Shown one piece after another: positions 39,913-40,883 of a DNA stretch of 40,883 nucleotides (within the stretch, counting starts at the first letter, position 1; each line of letters opens with the position of its first letter). The DNA is from JBCDBH01 sp039184055 (GTDB lineage Bacteria; Acidobacteriota; Thermoanaerobaculia; Multivoradales; J023). The stretch is taken from contig JBCDBH010000005.1 of the NCBI GenBank assembly GCA_039184055.1, positions 1-40,883 on the forward strand. The letters run 5' to 3'. The notes beneath the pieces were generated by a model that saw only the letters and a program-made list of their open reading frames with translations, did not search any database and was not told the DNA's origin. Both the position numbers and the translations under genes were made by a program.

Positions 39913-40490
39913 ATCCGGAAGACCGCATCAAACTCTTTGGCATGTCGCATCAGCTAGTTGAGCGTGAGCTTGACCAGATCGAGCATGGGCTCGGCCTTGA
40001 ACTCGGTCGCGAGGACGAAAGCGCTGAGGATGTCGACGACATATTCTATCCACAGTTCGACGAGGTCATTAGACACGAGGCGTCTTCCATGGCGATTCAC
40101 TACGAGCTTTTTTACTGCTTGGAGAAGTCTATTCGCTCCATCATCTCAGATGTACTGCAAGACAAGCACGGCCTTCACTGGTGGGACACTCACGTCCCTG
40201 AACCGGTCAAGAAGGAGGTTACTCAAAACATGCAGAGGGAGATTGATCAGGCCGTAGCGGCCCGAAGCGCAAGTGAGATTGACTACACGACGTTTGGTCA
40301 GCTCGGTGAGATTGTAAGAGGTAACTGGTCGGATTTTGGTGACATATTCAACAGCAAGAAGGCCTTCAATAAGGTGATGACTAGCTTGAATCTTCTCAGA
40401 GGGCCAATCGCTCACTGTAGCCCGTTGCCAGCCAGCGAGGTCGTTCGCCTTCGAACCACTGTCGAAGACTGGTTTCGCTTGATGGCTTAG
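39909..40490 (+). CDS. HEPN-domain protein (Swt1-like)
   Basis: A 193-residue helical protein. The C-terminal half (about 55-190) reads as a HEPN domain of the Swt1/DUF4145-like type: YELFYCLEKSIRSIISDVLQ, TTFGQLGEIVRGNWSDFGDI, NKVMTSLNLLRGPIAHCSPL, VVRLRTTVEDWFRLM. Arg164 and His169 form the Rx4H motif of HEPN ribonucleases, so RNA cleavage is plausible. The acidic N-terminal 50 residues are unlike the HEPN core. It overlaps the DUF5343 gene by 4 bp and is therefore translationally coupled. HEPN RNases act as toxins or abortive-infection effectors; that role here is inferred from the fold and context. Confidence 0.8.
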   Translation: MNPEDRIKLFGMSHQLVERELDQIEHGLGLELGREDESAEDVDDIFYPQFDEVIRHEASSMAIHYELFYCLEKSIRSIISDVLQDKHGLHWWDTHVPEPVKKEVTQNMQREIDQAVAARSASEIDYTTFGQLGEIVRGNWSDFGDIFNSKKAFNKVMTSLNLLRGPIAHCSPLPASEVVRLRTTVEDWFRLMA

Positions 40491-40712
40491 TGCACGATGG
40501 ATGCGTCTGAAGTCCACACCGGCCCAACCAAGGGAGCTGCAGTGGACACCGCTCACGCTCGCAGTTCGTAGGCTCGATTCGATAGGACTAACCTGTTGTG
40601 CCTCCGGGAGGCGCGCTCCCCGAAAGGGTACTGAGCTCCAGGCCGTTCTGCGGCTCAAGAATTCCCACCCAGCGAGATAGAAGAACTAGCCCAGAGAGGA
40701 AAGGACTTTCTC

Positions 40713-40883
40713 ATGCTTGAGTCGAGGTACAATCAGTATTTTCGCTTGTCGCTCATGGTAATGAGCATACTAGTCTTTGTAGCTTGCGGGCCGTTTGCTG
40801 CCGCGCAGGAAGATTCGGGATCCTCCCCAGCGGGAGGCAATTACCTTGTTCAGTATCTTACAGGAGGGCTGCTTATCTTTGGC
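40713..40883 (+). CDS. N-terminus of an exported protein (partial, right edge)
   Basis: AGAGAGGAAAGGA ends seven bases before ATG 40713. The 57 codons available read MLESRYNQYFRLSLMVMSIL, then VFVACGPFAAAQEDSGSS, then a second hydrophobic stretch YLVQYLTGGLLIFG at the edge. Residues 1-33 look like a signal peptide with cleavage after FAAA. The C-terminus is cut off and no family is recognised. It follows the HEPN gene by 222 bp that contain nothing recognisable. Confidence 0.65.
   Translation, partial: MLESRYNQYFRLSLMVMSILVFVACGPFAAAQEDSGSSPAGGNYLVQYLTGGLLIFG

Noticed and set aside
40565..40590. TTCG-containing stretch resembling a tRNA T arm
   Set aside because: Arms do not pair and no anticodon or acceptor stem can be drawn around it.

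Overview
High-GC bacterial chromosome, most likely from the phylum Acidobacteriota. The main clue is a tandem pair of secreted proteins with the VWFA-related domain typical of that phylum (4321-7988). An ECF sigma/anti-sigma pair, a cytoplasmic Ser/Thr kinase with a TPR tail and a Bacteroidetes/Acidobacteria-like RF1 GGQ region are compatible with this. The class cannot be fixed from the window; Thermoanaerobaculia-like is only a guess. No rRNA, tRNA, CRISPR array, transposase or integrase gene was recognised.

Layout. 1-2600: housekeeping and small genes (GlsB/YeaQ-type membrane protein, HD hydrolase, prfA, XRE regulator). 2596-9412: membrane-anchored class III nucleotidyl cyclase, two VWFA-related proteins, and a convergent RskA-type anti-sigma/ECF sigma operon with a good promoter. 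9598-14822: malQ, a Ser/Thr kinase and a divergent ATP-grasp enzyme. 14892-22325: a metal-handling locus. It encodes a small His/Cys exported protein, a TonB-dependent receptor with a long His/Asp/Glu loop, a Cu/Zn-type permease fused to an HflK-like SPFH domain, an HflC-like SPFH protein and a third SPFH protein with a His-rich N-terminal tail. 22334-26173: a polytopic membrane protein and glgX, tightly packed behind that locus.

26174-30813 is an accessory island. It begins exactly at the glgX stop codon. A diverged, frameshifted second copy of the last ~124 bp of glgX lies 2.7 kb downstream. The island holds a 545-codon protein of unknown function with unlike base composition and a C-terminal module reminiscent of conflict-system proteins. 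It also holds an orphan FitA-like antitoxin and its broken duplicate, an orphan HicB-like antitoxin, a RelBE/ParDE-like pair, a Phd/VapC pair and the tail of another PIN toxin.

30819-38752 returns to chromosome-like sequence: a CocE/NonD hydrolase divergent from an AraC regulator, then an AcoR-type sigma-54 activator divergent from an aldehyde dehydrogenase-DUF779 operon. The divergent region contains a near-consensus -24/-12 promoter and two upstream dyads. An AlkD-like DNA-repair protein follows. From 38753 to the end the sequence again looks acquired: a 536-bp lower-GC non-coding stretch, then a two-gene DUF5343 plus HEPN module with a 4-bp overlap (candidate defence or toxin-antitoxin system), and the start of an exported protein running off the edge.

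The two strongest candidates for undescribed biology are the permease-SPFH metal locus (17939-22325) and the DUF5343-HEPN pair (39289-40490). The 545-codon island protein is third.
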